A stretch of DNA of 64,000 bases, taken from Clostridium sp. (GTDB taxonomy: Bacteria > Bacillota > Clostridia > Oscillospirales > Acutalibacteraceae). A program made the position numbers and the translations under genes. The notes beneath the pieces are model-generated. The model had not been told where the DNA came from. It saw only the letters and a program-made list of their open reading frames with translations, and did no database searches. Each line of letters begins with the position of its first letter. The first letter of the stretch is position 1. Location of the stretch: the NCBI GenBank assembly GCA_023663865.1, contig JAMPGU010000001.1:62001-126000 (forward strand), given 5' to 3'. Below are positions 37,188 to 46,129 of the stretch, piece after piece.

Positions 37188-38376
37188 TTGCCTTACCTCC
37201 AAGTCTGTTGTAATCCTCAAAAAAAGTAGGATAGGTTTTGTTAATACTTTGGGCATCGGTTATGGTTGTATCGCCCTTTGCGTTTAATGCCGCTACACTG
37301 AATGCCATAGGTATTCTGTGGTCATTAAAGCCCTCCAGCACTGCGCCGGTCACATTTCCTCCGGTAATAACCATACCATCAGGCTTTTCCTCAACCACAA
37401 CGCCCAGACGCTTTAAATTTGATACAACACTCTCTATCCTGTCAGATTCCTTTAATCTCAATCGTTCGCCGCCCTTGATAACTGTTGTGCCATTTGCAAA
37501 TGCTGCAGCAACAGCCAGCGCAGGAACCGTATCCGGAATATCCGATACATCTATTTCTATACCATTCAGGCTTGATTTTTTTGCTCTTATATAATTCTCA
37601 CCGATTTCGATATCAGCACCAAAGGCTTTTAAGATATCAACAATTGCCTTATCTCCCTGCGCCGAGTTCAAGTCAAGTCCCTTTAAAGTTACATCTCCGT
37701 TAACCGCCCCTGCAACCAAAAAGAACGCTGCCTGAGACCAATCGGATTCAACGGTATAATCTCTCTTTTGATAGCTCTGACCACCCTTTATAAAGTAGCC
37801 ATATTCACATTCTTCAACAGAAACACCAAAATCTGCCATAACCTTAATTGTCATATCTACATAGGGCTTTGATTCAAGCTTGGTGGTTAAAACAATTTTG
37901 CTGTCACCGTCAAGTATCGGAAGTGCAAGAAGCAAGCCGGTTATATACTGGGAGCTGATATTGCCTGCTATCTCGTAAACACCGCTTGTGAGCTGTCCCT
38001 CAATTCTAAGAGGCAGCTTGCCGTCAGAGGTACACTGAACACCATGCTGGGGCAGCAGTCTGAGATAATCACCGATAGGTCTGTCAGGCAGTCTTCCCGA
38101 GCCGGTAAAGGTTACGGTTTTGCCAAGTGCAGCAGCAACCGGAATCATAAATCTAAGTGTGTTGCCGGACTCAATGCAGTCAGCCGTGTCCTTATCACTG
38201 CCCAGTGCGCTTATAACCTGCTCCATAGCCTTCATATCGTTCGATGCAATGATAGGTGATACGGTTCCGCCTCCTGCAAGAAAGGAGCAAACCATAGCCC
38301 TGTGCGCCGCTGATTTTGAGGGAGGAATAAGCACCTCACCAGTCAGTATTGAATTTTTTATTTCAACAACACTCAT
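37177..38376 (-). CDS. aroA: 3-phosphoshikimate 1-carboxyvinyltransferase (EPSP synthase)
   Basis: The 399-residue enzyme transfers enolpyruvyl from PEP to shikimate 3-phosphate. The N-terminal motif PPSKSAAHRAM, the SGNTLRFMIPVAAALG loop, DRPIGDY, and C-terminal RLRLKESDRIESV and FNDHRIPMAFSVAAL are all present. The SGNTLR form of the loop, with Thr and Leu, differs from the classical GNAGTAMRPL plant-type loop. ATG 38376 lies 9 nt after GGAG and 4 nt after the aroB stop; a TTG at 38391 overlaps the ribosome site. Confidence 0.97.
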   Translation of the reverse strand: MSVVEIKNSILTGEVLIPPSKSAAHRAMVCSFLAGGGTVSPIIASNDMKAMEQVISALGSDKDTADCIESGNTLRFMIPVAAALGKTVTFTGSGRLPDRPIGDYLRLLPQHGVQCTSDGKLPLRIEGQLTSGVYEIAGNISSQYITGLLLALPILDGDSKIVLTTKLESKPYVDMTIKVMADFGVSVEECEYGYFIKGGQSYQKRDYTVESDWSQAAFFLVAGAVNGDVTLKGLDLNSAQGDKAIVDILKAFGADIEIGENYIRAKKSSLNGIEIDVSDIPDTVPALAVAAAFANGTTVIKGGERLRLKESDRIESVVSNLKRLGVVVEEKPDGMVITGGNVTGAVLEGFNDHRIPMAFSVAALNAKGDTTITDAQSINKTYPTFFEDYNRLGGKANVL

Positions 38377-38380
38377 GAAA

Positions 38381-39430
38381 CTATACTCCAAAAATTTTTG
38401 CTATATCTTCTGAGGCAACAGGATAAATAAAGCTGTCGCCGATTTCTTTAAGCATTGCAAACTTGATACCGGCACTCGTTCTTTTTTTGTCAGCACGCAT
38501 TGCGTCTACAATTTCTGCAGTAGAGTGGGTGTCTGCAATTTTCATATTATTCTTTTCAAGCACACGGATAATTCTGTCGCAAGTACCCTTGGCAGTGATT
38601 CCAAGCTCCTCACCAACCTTGGATATCATAGCCATACCGATTCCGACTGCTTCTCCGTGAGAAACAGTTTCGAAATTCCACAGCTTTTCAATAGCATGAC
38701 CGCAGGTGTGACCGAAATTCAAAAGTGCTCTCTCGCCATGCTCCTTTTCATCATTTTCGACAACCTGACGCTTAATATCCACGCACGCAAAAATGATATC
38801 CTCAATAATATCCTTGGCGTTTTCGTTCTCAAGTCTTTCAAACAAAGTCTTCGACTTAATACAGCCTGCCTTAATCACTTCACCCATACCATCGGCGAAG
38901 AAGTGGTCTGTAAGGGTATTCAAAACATTCGGGTCAATAATAACCATACTCGGCTGATGAAATGCACCGCAAAGATTCTTGCCCTGGGGCAAATCAACTG
39001 CTGTCTTACCGCCAACAGAGGAATCCACCTGCGCCAGCAGAGAGGTAGGAACCTGTACAAACTTAATACCTCTGAGGTAGATTGCCGCAGCAAAGCCTGC
39101 CATATCACCGCACACACCGCCGCCTAAGGCAACGACGCCGTCCTGACGTGTCAGCTCCTTATCCGCCATAAACTCTACCATATCTACAACTGTAGAAGTT
39201 TTTTTAGATGCCTCACCTGCAGGGAAAATATAGGTGAAAACCTCGTAATTCTGTGCTTCCAAGGCAGCCTTAACAGTCTCACCATAAATCGCATAAACGT
39301 TGGTATCGCTGATTAAAGTAATCTTTTTGCAGTCAAGAACAGTTCTGACTAATTCACCGACTTTATTGATTAAACCTTTTTCTATTAAAATGTCATAGGC
39401 ATCATTTACATTGACAGTTAATTTCCTCAT
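38381..39430 (-). CDS. aroB: 3-dehydroquinate synthase
   Basis: This 349-residue NAD- and metal-dependent enzyme closes the ring of DAHP, the second step of the shikimate pathway. Signatures are GGGVCGDMAGFAAAIYLRGI, VPTSLLAQVDSSVGGKT, the FADGMGEVIKAG segment, and LLNFGHTCGHAIE with metal-binding histidines. The start ATG shares one base with the tyrA stop (TAATG), so the two are translationally coupled. The gene for DAHP synthase is not in the window. Confidence 0.98.
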   Translation of the reverse strand: MRKLTVNVNDAYDILIEKGLINKVGELVRTVLDCKKITLISDTNVYAIYGETVKAALEAQNYEVFTYIFPAGEASKKTSTVVDMVEFMADKELTRQDGVVALGGGVCGDMAGFAAAIYLRGIKFVQVPTSLLAQVDSSVGGKTAVDLPQGKNLCGAFHQPSMVIIDPNVLNTLTDHFFADGMGEVIKAGCIKSKTLFERLENENAKDIIEDIIFACVDIKRQVVENDEKEHGERALLNFGHTCGHAIEKLWNFETVSHGEAVGIGMAMISKVGEELGITAKGTCDRIIRVLEKNNMKIADTHSTAEIVDAMRADKKRTSAGIKFAMLKEIGDSFIYPVASEDIAKIFGV

Positions 39431-40257
39431 TATCCAATTTCCTCTTTAATCTTATTGCCTTTTTCCATTAAATCGTGAAGTGCCTTTTCGTCTCCGTTCA
39501 CAATGTTGTACTTAAACTTCATCAGGTTTGAAACCAAATCATCAATTTCGCTTACAAGCGCATTCTTGTTATCAATAAACAGCTCTGTCCACATATCTGC
39601 ATTGATTCGTGCAACACGGCTGACATCTCTGTAAGAGCCTGCCGAATAACCGGAATGATAGGGCGCAAGAGGAGACAGCACATAGGAGCATGCAAGCACG
39701 TGGGCAATCTGGGATGTAAATGCAATCATTTCATCGTGATGCTCCGGTGTTGTAACAACTGTACGAGCAAAGCCAATTTCGTCAGCAAGACCCACAAGTG
39801 CATCGGTTATATATCTTGGTGTATCTTCATAGGGGGTGCAAATAAAGGAGGCATTGTCAAACAAGGTTGCAAGGGAATTATCGTATCCGCTTACCTCGCG
39901 GCCAGCCATTGGGTGCGCACCCACATAATAAAAATCAAAATCTTCTTTTTCAAGCTCACGGCAAATTTTTGTCTTGATACCGCAGGAGTCTGTCACAATA
40001 CTTCTCTTTTTAAATTCGTTTCTATGCTCCAGAATAAAAGGAACAATTGCCTTGGGATAGAAATTAATGATCGTCACATCTGCCTTGGGAATCAATGTTT
40101 CCAGCTCGCCGATTTCATCCACAACACCATCATTCAGCGCACGCTGGGCAATGGTGGATGTTCTGTTCCAGCCCATTACATAGTGGGCAGTATTTTTCTT
40201 TATCGCTTTTGCAAGGCTTGCGCCAATCAGACCCAAGCCGACAATTAATATGTTCAT
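39430..40257 (-). CDS. tyrA: Prephenate dehydrogenase
   Basis: This 275-residue NAD(P)-dependent enzyme makes 4-hydroxyphenylpyruvate for tyrosine. The Rossmann motif is GLGLIGASLAKAI, followed by TDSCGIKTKI, GAHPMAGREVSGYDN and HDEMIAFTSQIAHVLA. There is no C-terminal ACT domain, unlike the B. subtilis enzyme, so feedback by tyrosine may differ. ATG 40257 follows GGAAGTGG. It heads the aro run with its own promoter. Confidence 0.96.
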   Translation of the reverse strand: MNILIVGLGLIGASLAKAIKKNTAHYVMGWNRTSTIAQRALNDGVVDEIGELETLIPKADVTIINFYPKAIVPFILEHRNEFKKRSIVTDSCGIKTKICRELEKEDFDFYYVGAHPMAGREVSGYDNSLATLFDNASFICTPYEDTPRYITDALVGLADEIGFARTVVTTPEHHDEMIAFTSQIAHVLACSYVLSPLAPYHSGYSAGSYRDVSRVARINADMWTELFIDNKNALVSEIDDLVSNLMKFKYNIVNGDEKALHDLMEKGNKIKEEIG

Positions 40258-40288
40258 AGTCCACTTCCACAGAATTATAGTTATATTT

Positions 40289-40317
40289 ATAATAATATAT
40301 AGATTATAATAAGTCAA
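40289..40317 (-). promoter_or_regulatory. Promoter of the tyrA-aroBAC-pheA run
   Basis: TTGACT (40317-40312) and TATTAT (40294-40289) are separated by 17 nt on the minus strand, about 32 nt before the tyrA ATG. Confidence 0.78.
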
Positions 40318-40424
40318 ATAACAAATTTATTAAAAATGTACAATATTTCAATTATTAAGAAATACAGCACTGAAAACAGTAGAATATGGTGCAAAAGAAT
40401 TAACCATTATATCTAAAAACAGCA

Positions 40425-40454
40425 AAAGGGCCATGCCTTTCGGCATAGCCCTTT
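40425..40454 (-). terminator. Intrinsic terminator after the 49-residue peptide gene
   Basis: A 13-bp stem with one C-A mismatch (40425-40437 with 40442-40454) is followed on the minus strand by TTTTGCTGTTTTT. It lies 27 nt past the peptide stop and separates it from tyrA. Confidence 0.8.
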
Positions 40455-40481
40455 AAAATTATTTGTTAATTATTTGATTAA

Positions 40482-40631
40482 TTATTCAAAATAATTTACA
40501 GCGTTTGGATCATACTCGTAATCAGTACCACCGCCAAGGTCTCCGCCTTCGCCGGAAGTGGTAATAACTCCGTTTGGAGGAAGTACGTAATTACGAACTG
40601 TCATCTCGGGTTCTTCATAAAGCTTCTTCAT
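40482..40631 (-). CDS. 49-residue peptide encoded just after the large surface protein
   Basis: The frame reads MKKLYEEPEMTVRNYVLPPN, then a GVITTSGEGGDLGGG segment and a tail ending NAVNYFE. An AAGGAGG site lies 10 nt before ATG 40631. The gap to the preceding 1644-residue protein gene is 17 nt and a terminator follows, so the two form one transcript. There is no signal peptide or hydrophobic helix, and net charge is acidic. The layout (KKxYExPE start, then ITTSG and a glycine-rich acidic tail) recalls small uncharacterised proteins common in gut clostridia. The function is unknown; a leader-and-core peptide precursor is possible but no modification enzyme is nearby. Confidence 0.78.
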   Translation of the reverse strand: MKKLYEEPEMTVRNYVLPPNGVITTSGEGGDLGGGTDYEYDPNAVNYFE

Positions 40632-40648
40632 AATTGACATCCTCCTTG

Positions 40649-43600
40649 TTAAAATTGGTTATTACCCTCTGCTAATGATGAGTAAATATAATCTGTTGTG
40701 CCATCTGCATTCTCAATGATTGCATATGCAACATAATTGAAGTTCATAACACCCTTGCTTCCAACATTAACAACAAACTGTGTTGCCTCTGATGTTAAGC
40801 CAGGAGACTTCATACGAGCAATGCCCTTCTGACCAACATTTTCAACTGTCATATCAGCAAGAGTAACATCCTTTGTTGTGAACAGGAAGCCTGTTTCCTT
40901 AACCTTAACACCCTCTGTAGCAGCGATAGAACCAATAAGTGTGAACTTGGTAACTTCGCCGTTAGATGTTATAGGAGCAATTGCAGAAGTAGAAACAGTT
41001 GAAACCGGAGTAGTATACTCATAACCTGACCAGTAGTCACCTGTAGCTAAAATCTGATTACCGTTTGCATCACAGATAATATCATAGATGTAGTCATAAT
41101 AATCCGGATTCTCATAGTCTGCATTATCAGGCTGAGTGAGCATATTGTACTCGTCCTCAGTAAGAGCTACGAGACCTACCATATCAGTATCATAGTCATA
41201 GGATCTGCAAGCATAGAAGCTGTAATCCTCGCCATATGAAAGAACATAGAAGGTTCTCACGCCTGTATCCATATCCTCTACCATTTCAACATATGCATAT
41301 GCACCAGGTACGGAATACTGAACCAAATCATTGTACTGGTATGCATCTGTATAGTAATCCCAGTCACGTACTGCAGTATATGATTCATAGAAGCTGATCA
41401 TATAACCCTCTGTCTGAGGCTCATAATTAGCAGTAACTACAGTGTTCTTATCAATTGTAACAACGTCACCTGCGCTGTAGCTTACGCCGTCAATTGTGTA
41501 ATCTACGAAATCGTAGAATGCACGAGCAGGAGCCTCAGGCAATGTGTAATTTCCATCTGTTACATCAATCATAATTGTCTTCTGGCTTTCATTCTTGAAT
41601 GTAACAATGTAAGATGAATCAGATGAAGTATCTGAAGTTGTGATATAAGCATTACCTCTTACAACGAAGCCGAAGGACTTAGCAGCGAACATATACTTAT
41701 CAGCTGACTTTGAAGTCTTAGCCTCATAGTGATATGTCCAACCTGTCCACAGGCTGCCATCGTAAGCATCTGTATCAATATCGTCAACATTCTTGTAAAC
41801 AGTACCGTCACTGCTGATGATTACACCGCTGCCATAAGCTGCAGTATCAACAGCCTCGCCGTTTACATAAATTGTGTACTCAATTGGCTTGAGTGCATTT
41901 ACAGTTTCAGAAATTGCTGCGTCGAGTGAAGCCTGATCCTTGTAGAGAAGACCAATAACTTCCTGACCTGCAACGTCTACGGATTCCTGATATACAAAGC
42001 CGATATCATCTGCATACATATCAGGGTCGCTCTTCTTAGCTTCCTTAATCTGATCATCAACTGCCTTAGCAACTGACATATCATAAGTGATTACTTCTAA
42101 GCTGTTTAAGATTGCACCAAGTGTTGCTGTTTCAGCATCAATTTCTGCCTGCTTGTCAGCATAAACATTGTTGTGAGATGCATCCTCAAAGTAAGTTAAT
42201 TCAGCAACAGCTGCATTTGCTGCGGCAAGGGATTCTGCAGTATAAGTGTTATCCTTGAGAGCACTTAACAAAGCATTTCTTGCTGCATTGTATGCATTGA
42301 AATCTGCTGCGTTAATAGCACTGTCATACTGTGCTGTGTAAGAACCATTTCTTACGATTGGAGCCTCAGGATCAAGAGCAGGGCTCCACTGCTGTGTCCA
42401 TGTATAAGTGTAGTTACCTGATACATAAGAAGGAATGCTGTTTGCAATTGCAGTATACTCTGCTGAATGTGTGTTGAGAGTATCGCCATAATTTGCAGTG
42501 ATGGTTGCAGAAGTATCTGCACCGCTTGCATTCTTATAGTTAAAGGTTAATGTGAAGGTTACAGGAACAAGAGCCTCATAAGCTGCCCACAAGTTGTTAT
42601 ATCTTGTTACGCATCTTGTGAGAAGTGTGTTTGCACCATTGTTTGCTGCAGCAATTGTTGTATAATCTAAGGTTGCCTGTGCATTTGTAAGCTGCTCTAC
42701 GAAGTTGCTCCAAGAAGAATCTGTATACATATTAGCAGCGTTCTCAGTATTTGCAATCTTGTTACACATATCAACAAGGTCAACAAGGTTTGAAATATCA
42801 ACAACAGATACCTGAGAAATAATTTCCTCACTGGTTGATTCTGATGTCATCCAGCGATAATAAACCTGGTTAGTCAAGTTCTGACAGTTGTGAATTGTAA
42901 CTGCACCGAAGTTACCAATCATTGTATCGGTTGTCATGGTAGGTCTTGTAGTAGCTGTAAGCTGTGCCGGAGCAGATGTACCCTGAACAGTGTAGGTCAT
43001 ATCACCGGTCAGATATGTGTAAGCAGCCTCAGAGTTCGTTGTTCTTGCGAACACACCGCCCTGACCCGGATTTGAAGAAGCACCATTGGTTGTACCAATG
43101 ATATCGGTCAAATCCATCTGTGAAAGCTGAATACCATCATAAATCTGTGTACCATCAGCAAGTGTAGCCAATCTTACAGGGCTGTTGTTTGTTGACTTTG
43201 ACAGATATCTGATATTTGTCAAAGCGAAGTTACCGTTTGTAAGGCAGCCTGCGTAGGTTGCTTTCTGATCATCAGTAAGAGCTGTAGGAGTAGAACCGGT
43301 TACGTTACTGTTGATTTTATTATTACCGCCCTGACCATTAATCTGGGAAGCAGTTGCATTGATAGAAATACTATCAAGCATATTGTTTTCCTTATCCTTG
43401 ATACCTGTACCAAATGTAATATCTGCAGGACCGTAGGTTACGGTAATCGGATTACGATTTGTTTTAATAATAACAGCAGTTGATGTGTAATCAAAAGCAA
43501 TTGACTGTGAACCATTGTCGGCACTGGTTAATGGTGTCATCTGTGTCATAACACCTGCATTCGCAATTGTACCATCAGGAATCTTTGTGAAGGAATAGGT

Positions 43601-45583
43601 AAGTCCCTCATAAGCAGCAACTACCTTTTCAATGATAGCCTTGTAAGCTGCAAGCTGTGAAGGATAATCAGTTAAATCAACATCTAATGATGTTGCGATG
43701 TACTCATTTGCCTCTGCAAGAGCAGTTGTAAATGTAGCATAGTTACCGTAATCTGTTGGGTCACCAACCTGATTCTGAAGAGCCATAGCAGCAGTCAGTG
43801 AATATCTGCCCTCACTTGTAACAGTAACGCCGTCAGGACTGATGCGAAGTGCCTTAACAGCATTTTCGACAGCAGCAAGCGCATTTGCATAAATTACTTG
43901 GTTTTCAGCAGTATCATCAAGTGTGTAGATTGTTGCAGGATAGTTATCTACAGAACCCCAAACAGCAATCTTTGCATTCTCAACTGCAGCATAAGCAGCA
44001 TCCATAGACTCTGTTGTGAATACGTTTTCGTATTCCATAAAGGTATTGATTGCTGCCTCAAGAGCAGTTGTATCCATCTTTTCTACCTGAGGAACAAGTA
44101 CAAGACCGTTAAGAGCATCAGCAGCAGCCTGTGCGGCAGCAGCATCGTTGTAGCTTGTTGTTGGAAGTGAAGCCATAATTGACTTCGCATTGTTGTACGC
44201 AGTTACAAATGTGTTCCAAGACTCAGTTGTAAAGCCTGCGTTTACACCGCCGTTATAGTCAAGCTGCTTCGCATTCATAGCCTTACGAAGGTTTTCATAA
44301 CCTGCAGCATCTGTCTGAGATGTGTCAGCATTATTCATTGTTCTTACAACAGCCTGCATATCGTTGATACAGCCATCATAATCATCAGTGCTTGTGAAGT
44401 AAGTGTTTGGATCAAAGTTAGCAGCTGCGTCCATAGCTGCGATGTATGATGCCAAGCCGCCCTCGCTGTAGTTTGACAGAGAGATAGACTTCATCTTGCT
44501 GCCGTTTGTGCTGAGTGCATCAAGGAGAGTCTTGTAGTTAACTACGCGGAGTGCTGCACCTGTATCGTTTGTAGTATCGTTGTTGTTGTCAGCACCGGAG
44601 GTTACAAACCAATTGAGGTTGTAGCTCTGACCGTAGTTACCGGGAGTACCCTTGAACTGAAGTGCATTCGCAGCATAGTAAGCCGGTGATGAATAATCAT
44701 ATTTAGGGCTAAAGAATGAACCAACATTGGTTCTGGAACAGCGTGAAAGCTTTGGAGAACGATAATTGGTAGAGTAAATACCCTTTACACCGGTTGCATT
44801 ATTATAGCCTAATTTGTAATAGCCCTGGTTCTCTGTATTCTGTGCTGAACCTTTCCACCAGTGCCAATCCCAGTCAGCACTATCTGACTGATCACCGGCA
44901 TTCCAGTAACCAGCTAAGCCCCAGTTCGGGTCATCGCCGGGAACAGTGTTATCAGATGCACTTGGGTCAGCAGGATAAGCAGACCATACATATCTTGTTT
45001 TGTTAGCACTGTAAGCACTGGCGCTTCTCTCTGCATAATAGCCAAGCATAATAGGCAGAATCGGTGTGTTGATGCCGTCATACATTAATACAGCATTTGC
45101 ACCGTAATGAATCTCACGTGTAACATAAGAAGCTGTAGCCTGTGTCTGCATGGAAGCCATAGGTGAATACAGAACATTCTGATAACCTGTACCTTTCCAC
45201 TGTGACCACTTCTCTGTAGGAGTATTCGGGAATGAAGGCTGTGCATTACCTGTTACAGGAACAAAGTTCTCGATAGCAGCAGTAGCTGATGTGAGAGCTG
45301 ATGTTGCATTTGTTAAAATAGATGCAGACAGCTCACCATACTGGTAGCCGTCAAGTGCTTCCTGACAGTCAACATATGCATTATAAGCATTTGTAACATT
45401 TTTGAAAGAAGCATTAGGGGTAGCCAGCTTATCTTCGAAAGCAGTCATTGCAGCCTTAGCAGCAGTAACTGTAGCATCTTCCTTAGCAGCAAATGCGGTA
45501 ATAGACATAACAGGAATAGATGTAATTACCATCAAAACTGCAAGAAAAGCGGACAAAAGCTTTTTAGAAAGTTTTGTTTTCAT
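40649..45583 (-). CDS. Large secreted surface protein (1644 residues)
   Basis: A classical signal peptide (residues 1-33, ending ITAFA-AKED) is followed by an aromatic/Asn-rich domain to about residue 400. Several FIVAR-like helical repeats follow (for example NTFMEYENVFTTESMDAAYA), then a central beta-rich region near 690-960, more helical repeats around 1090-1250, an InlB B-repeat-like segment (MIDVTDGNYTLPEAPARAFY), and a tyrosine/aspartate-rich C-terminal region. No LPXTG motif, SLH repeats or transmembrane tail is visible. AGGAGGA lies 7 nt before ATG 45583, and the leader is long and structured. The role is unknown; adhesion or extracellular binding is likely. Confidence 0.85.
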   Translation of the reverse strand: MKTKLSKKLLSAFLAVLMVITSIPVMSITAFAAKEDATVTAAKAAMTAFEDKLATPNASFKNVTNAYNAYVDCQEALDGYQYGELSASILTNATSALTSATAAIENFVPVTGNAQPSFPNTPTEKWSQWKGTGYQNVLYSPMASMQTQATASYVTREIHYGANAVLMYDGINTPILPIMLGYYAERSASAYSANKTRYVWSAYPADPSASDNTVPGDDPNWGLAGYWNAGDQSDSADWDWHWWKGSAQNTENQGYYKLGYNNATGVKGIYSTNYRSPKLSRCSRTNVGSFFSPKYDYSSPAYYAANALQFKGTPGNYGQSYNLNWFVTSGADNNNDTTNDTGAALRVVNYKTLLDALSTNGSKMKSISLSNYSEGGLASYIAAMDAAANFDPNTYFTSTDDYDGCINDMQAVVRTMNNADTSQTDAAGYENLRKAMNAKQLDYNGGVNAGFTTESWNTFVTAYNNAKSIMASLPTTSYNDAAAAQAAADALNGLVLVPQVEKMDTTALEAAINTFMEYENVFTTESMDAAYAAVENAKIAVWGSVDNYPATIYTLDDTAENQVIYANALAAVENAVKALRISPDGVTVTSEGRYSLTAAMALQNQVGDPTDYGNYATFTTALAEANEYIATSLDVDLTDYPSQLAAYKAIIEKVVAAYEGLTYSFTKIPDGTIANAGVMTQMTPLTSADNGSQSIAFDYTSTAVIIKTNRNPITVTYGPADITFGTGIKDKENNMLDSISINATASQINGQGGNNKINSNVTGSTPTALTDDQKATYAGCLTNGNFALTNIRYLSKSTNNSPVRLATLADGTQIYDGIQLSQMDLTDIIGTTNGASSNPGQGGVFARTTNSEAAYTYLTGDMTYTVQGTSAPAQLTATTRPTMTTDTMIGNFGAVTIHNCQNLTNQVYYRWMTSESTSEEIISQVSVVDISNLVDLVDMCNKIANTENAANMYTDSSWSNFVEQLTNAQATLDYTTIAAANNGANTLLTRCVTRYNNLWAAYEALVPVTFTLTFNYKNASGADTSATITANYGDTLNTHSAEYTAIANSIPSYVSGNYTYTWTQQWSPALDPEAPIVRNGSYTAQYDSAINAADFNAYNAARNALLSALKDNTYTAESLAAANAAVAELTYFEDASHNNVYADKQAEIDAETATLGAILNSLEVITYDMSVAKAVDDQIKEAKKSDPDMYADDIGFVYQESVDVAGQEVIGLLYKDQASLDAAISETVNALKPIEYTIYVNGEAVDTAAYGSGVIISSDGTVYKNVDDIDTDAYDGSLWTGWTYHYEAKTSKSADKYMFAAKSFGFVVRGNAYITTSDTSSDSSYIVTFKNESQKTIMIDVTDGNYTLPEAPARAFYDFVDYTIDGVSYSAGDVVTIDKNTVVTANYEPQTEGYMISFYESYTAVRDWDYYTDAYQYNDLVQYSVPGAYAYVEMVEDMDTGVRTFYVLSYGEDYSFYACRSYDYDTDMVGLVALTEDEYNMLTQPDNADYENPDYYDYIYDIICDANGNQILATGDYWSGYEYTTPVSTVSTSAIAPITSNGEVTKFTLIGSIAATEGVKVKETGFLFTTKDVTLADMTVENVGQKGIARMKSPGLTSEATQFVVNVGSKGVMNFNYVAYAIIENADGTTDYIYSSLAEGNNQF

Positions 45584-45738
45584 ATAAATTTCCTCCTAAA
45601 TTATTTGCTCTTTATAACGAATTTCTGCCTCACCTTGATAGTTAAGTCCCTGACCTGACCGCCGTATCGAGAGGCTGAAAACCATAAAGAACAGGCGGGA
45701 TTTGGGTGCAAAACGCCCAATAATCCCTATTAATATAC
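45584..45738 (-). promoter_or_regulatory. Structured 5' leader of the surface protein mRNA
   Basis: The predicted transcript carries about 155 nt before the ATG. Pairings seen: 45727-45723 with 45701-45697 and 45720-45716 with 45706-45702 (a 5' hairpin); 45692-45684 with 45615-45607 (9 bp, one wobble), enclosing 45675-45671 with 45631-45627 and 45668-45665 with 45640-45637. It does not match a riboswitch class I know. Confidence 0.6.
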
Positions 45739-45744
45739 AATAGC

Positions 45745-45773
45745 AGTATACTACTTATTTACGGCAAAGTCAA
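45745..45773 (-). promoter_or_regulatory. Promoter of the surface protein gene
   Basis: TTGACT (45773-45768) and TATACT (45750-45745) are spaced by 17 nt on the minus strand. The start point would lie near 45738. Confidence 0.87.
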
Positions 45774-45980
45774 CGGATTTTAAAAAATATTTTTTACAAA
45801 ATGTTAACATTTTCAAATGTAGACAAAATAGTCAATATTGTCTATTATCAGCATATTTCGTATACCTATTATATATAGGGGCATATACATTTTAAGTTGT
45901 CAATGTAAATCTGTTCTGTATGCATCTGACTAAATATAACGAGAGGATTTCGTATATCATTGTGCAATAATATACAAAAT
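45774..45980. other. AT-rich divergent intergenic region with palindromes
   Basis: There is no reading frame of note here. AAAATGTTAACATTTT at 45798-45813 is a perfect 16-bp palindrome 25 bp upstream of the surface-gene -35 box, and TAGACAA/TTGTCTA form an inverted repeat at 45820-45844. These are candidate regulator sites; nothing else is evident. Confidence 0.45.
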
Positions 45981-45981
45981 T

Positions 45982-46019
45982 TATGAATATTAATGTATAT
46001 TTTTGAATATTTATACAAA
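45982..46019 (+). promoter_or_regulatory. Two tandem ARG-box-like operator sites
   Basis: The sites at 45982-45999 and 46002-46019 match the ArgR consensus WNTGAATWWWWATTCANW with two and one mismatches in the conserved bases. They are 2 bp apart, the usual paired arrangement, and lie just upstream of the argG -35 box. Confidence 0.65.
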
Positions 46020-46033
46020 CTTTATAAAAAGGG

Positions 46034-46062
46034 TTGAAAATGACATTGAGTATATATATAAT
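46034..46062 (+). promoter_or_regulatory. Promoter of argGH
   Basis: TTGAAA at 46034-46039 and TATAAT at 46057-46062 are separated by 17 nt, giving a 5' leader of about 60 nt. Confidence 0.85.
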
Positions 46063-46129
46063 AGGATAAGATTAATGAGCATAATATATATGCAATAAAT
46101 ACAAATACTTAAATAAGGAGTTACATAAA

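Noticed and set aside
38525..39127. 200-codon plus-strand frame opposite aroB
   Set aside because: It mirrors the conserved dehydroquinate synthase frame and shows no gene signals.
45627..45665. Possible SRP RNA core (GTCAGGTC and GGCAG motifs) upstream of the surface gene
   Set aside because: The GGAAGGAAGCAGC-type tetraloop and symmetric loop needed for Ffh binding are absent, and the element sits in an mRNA leader.
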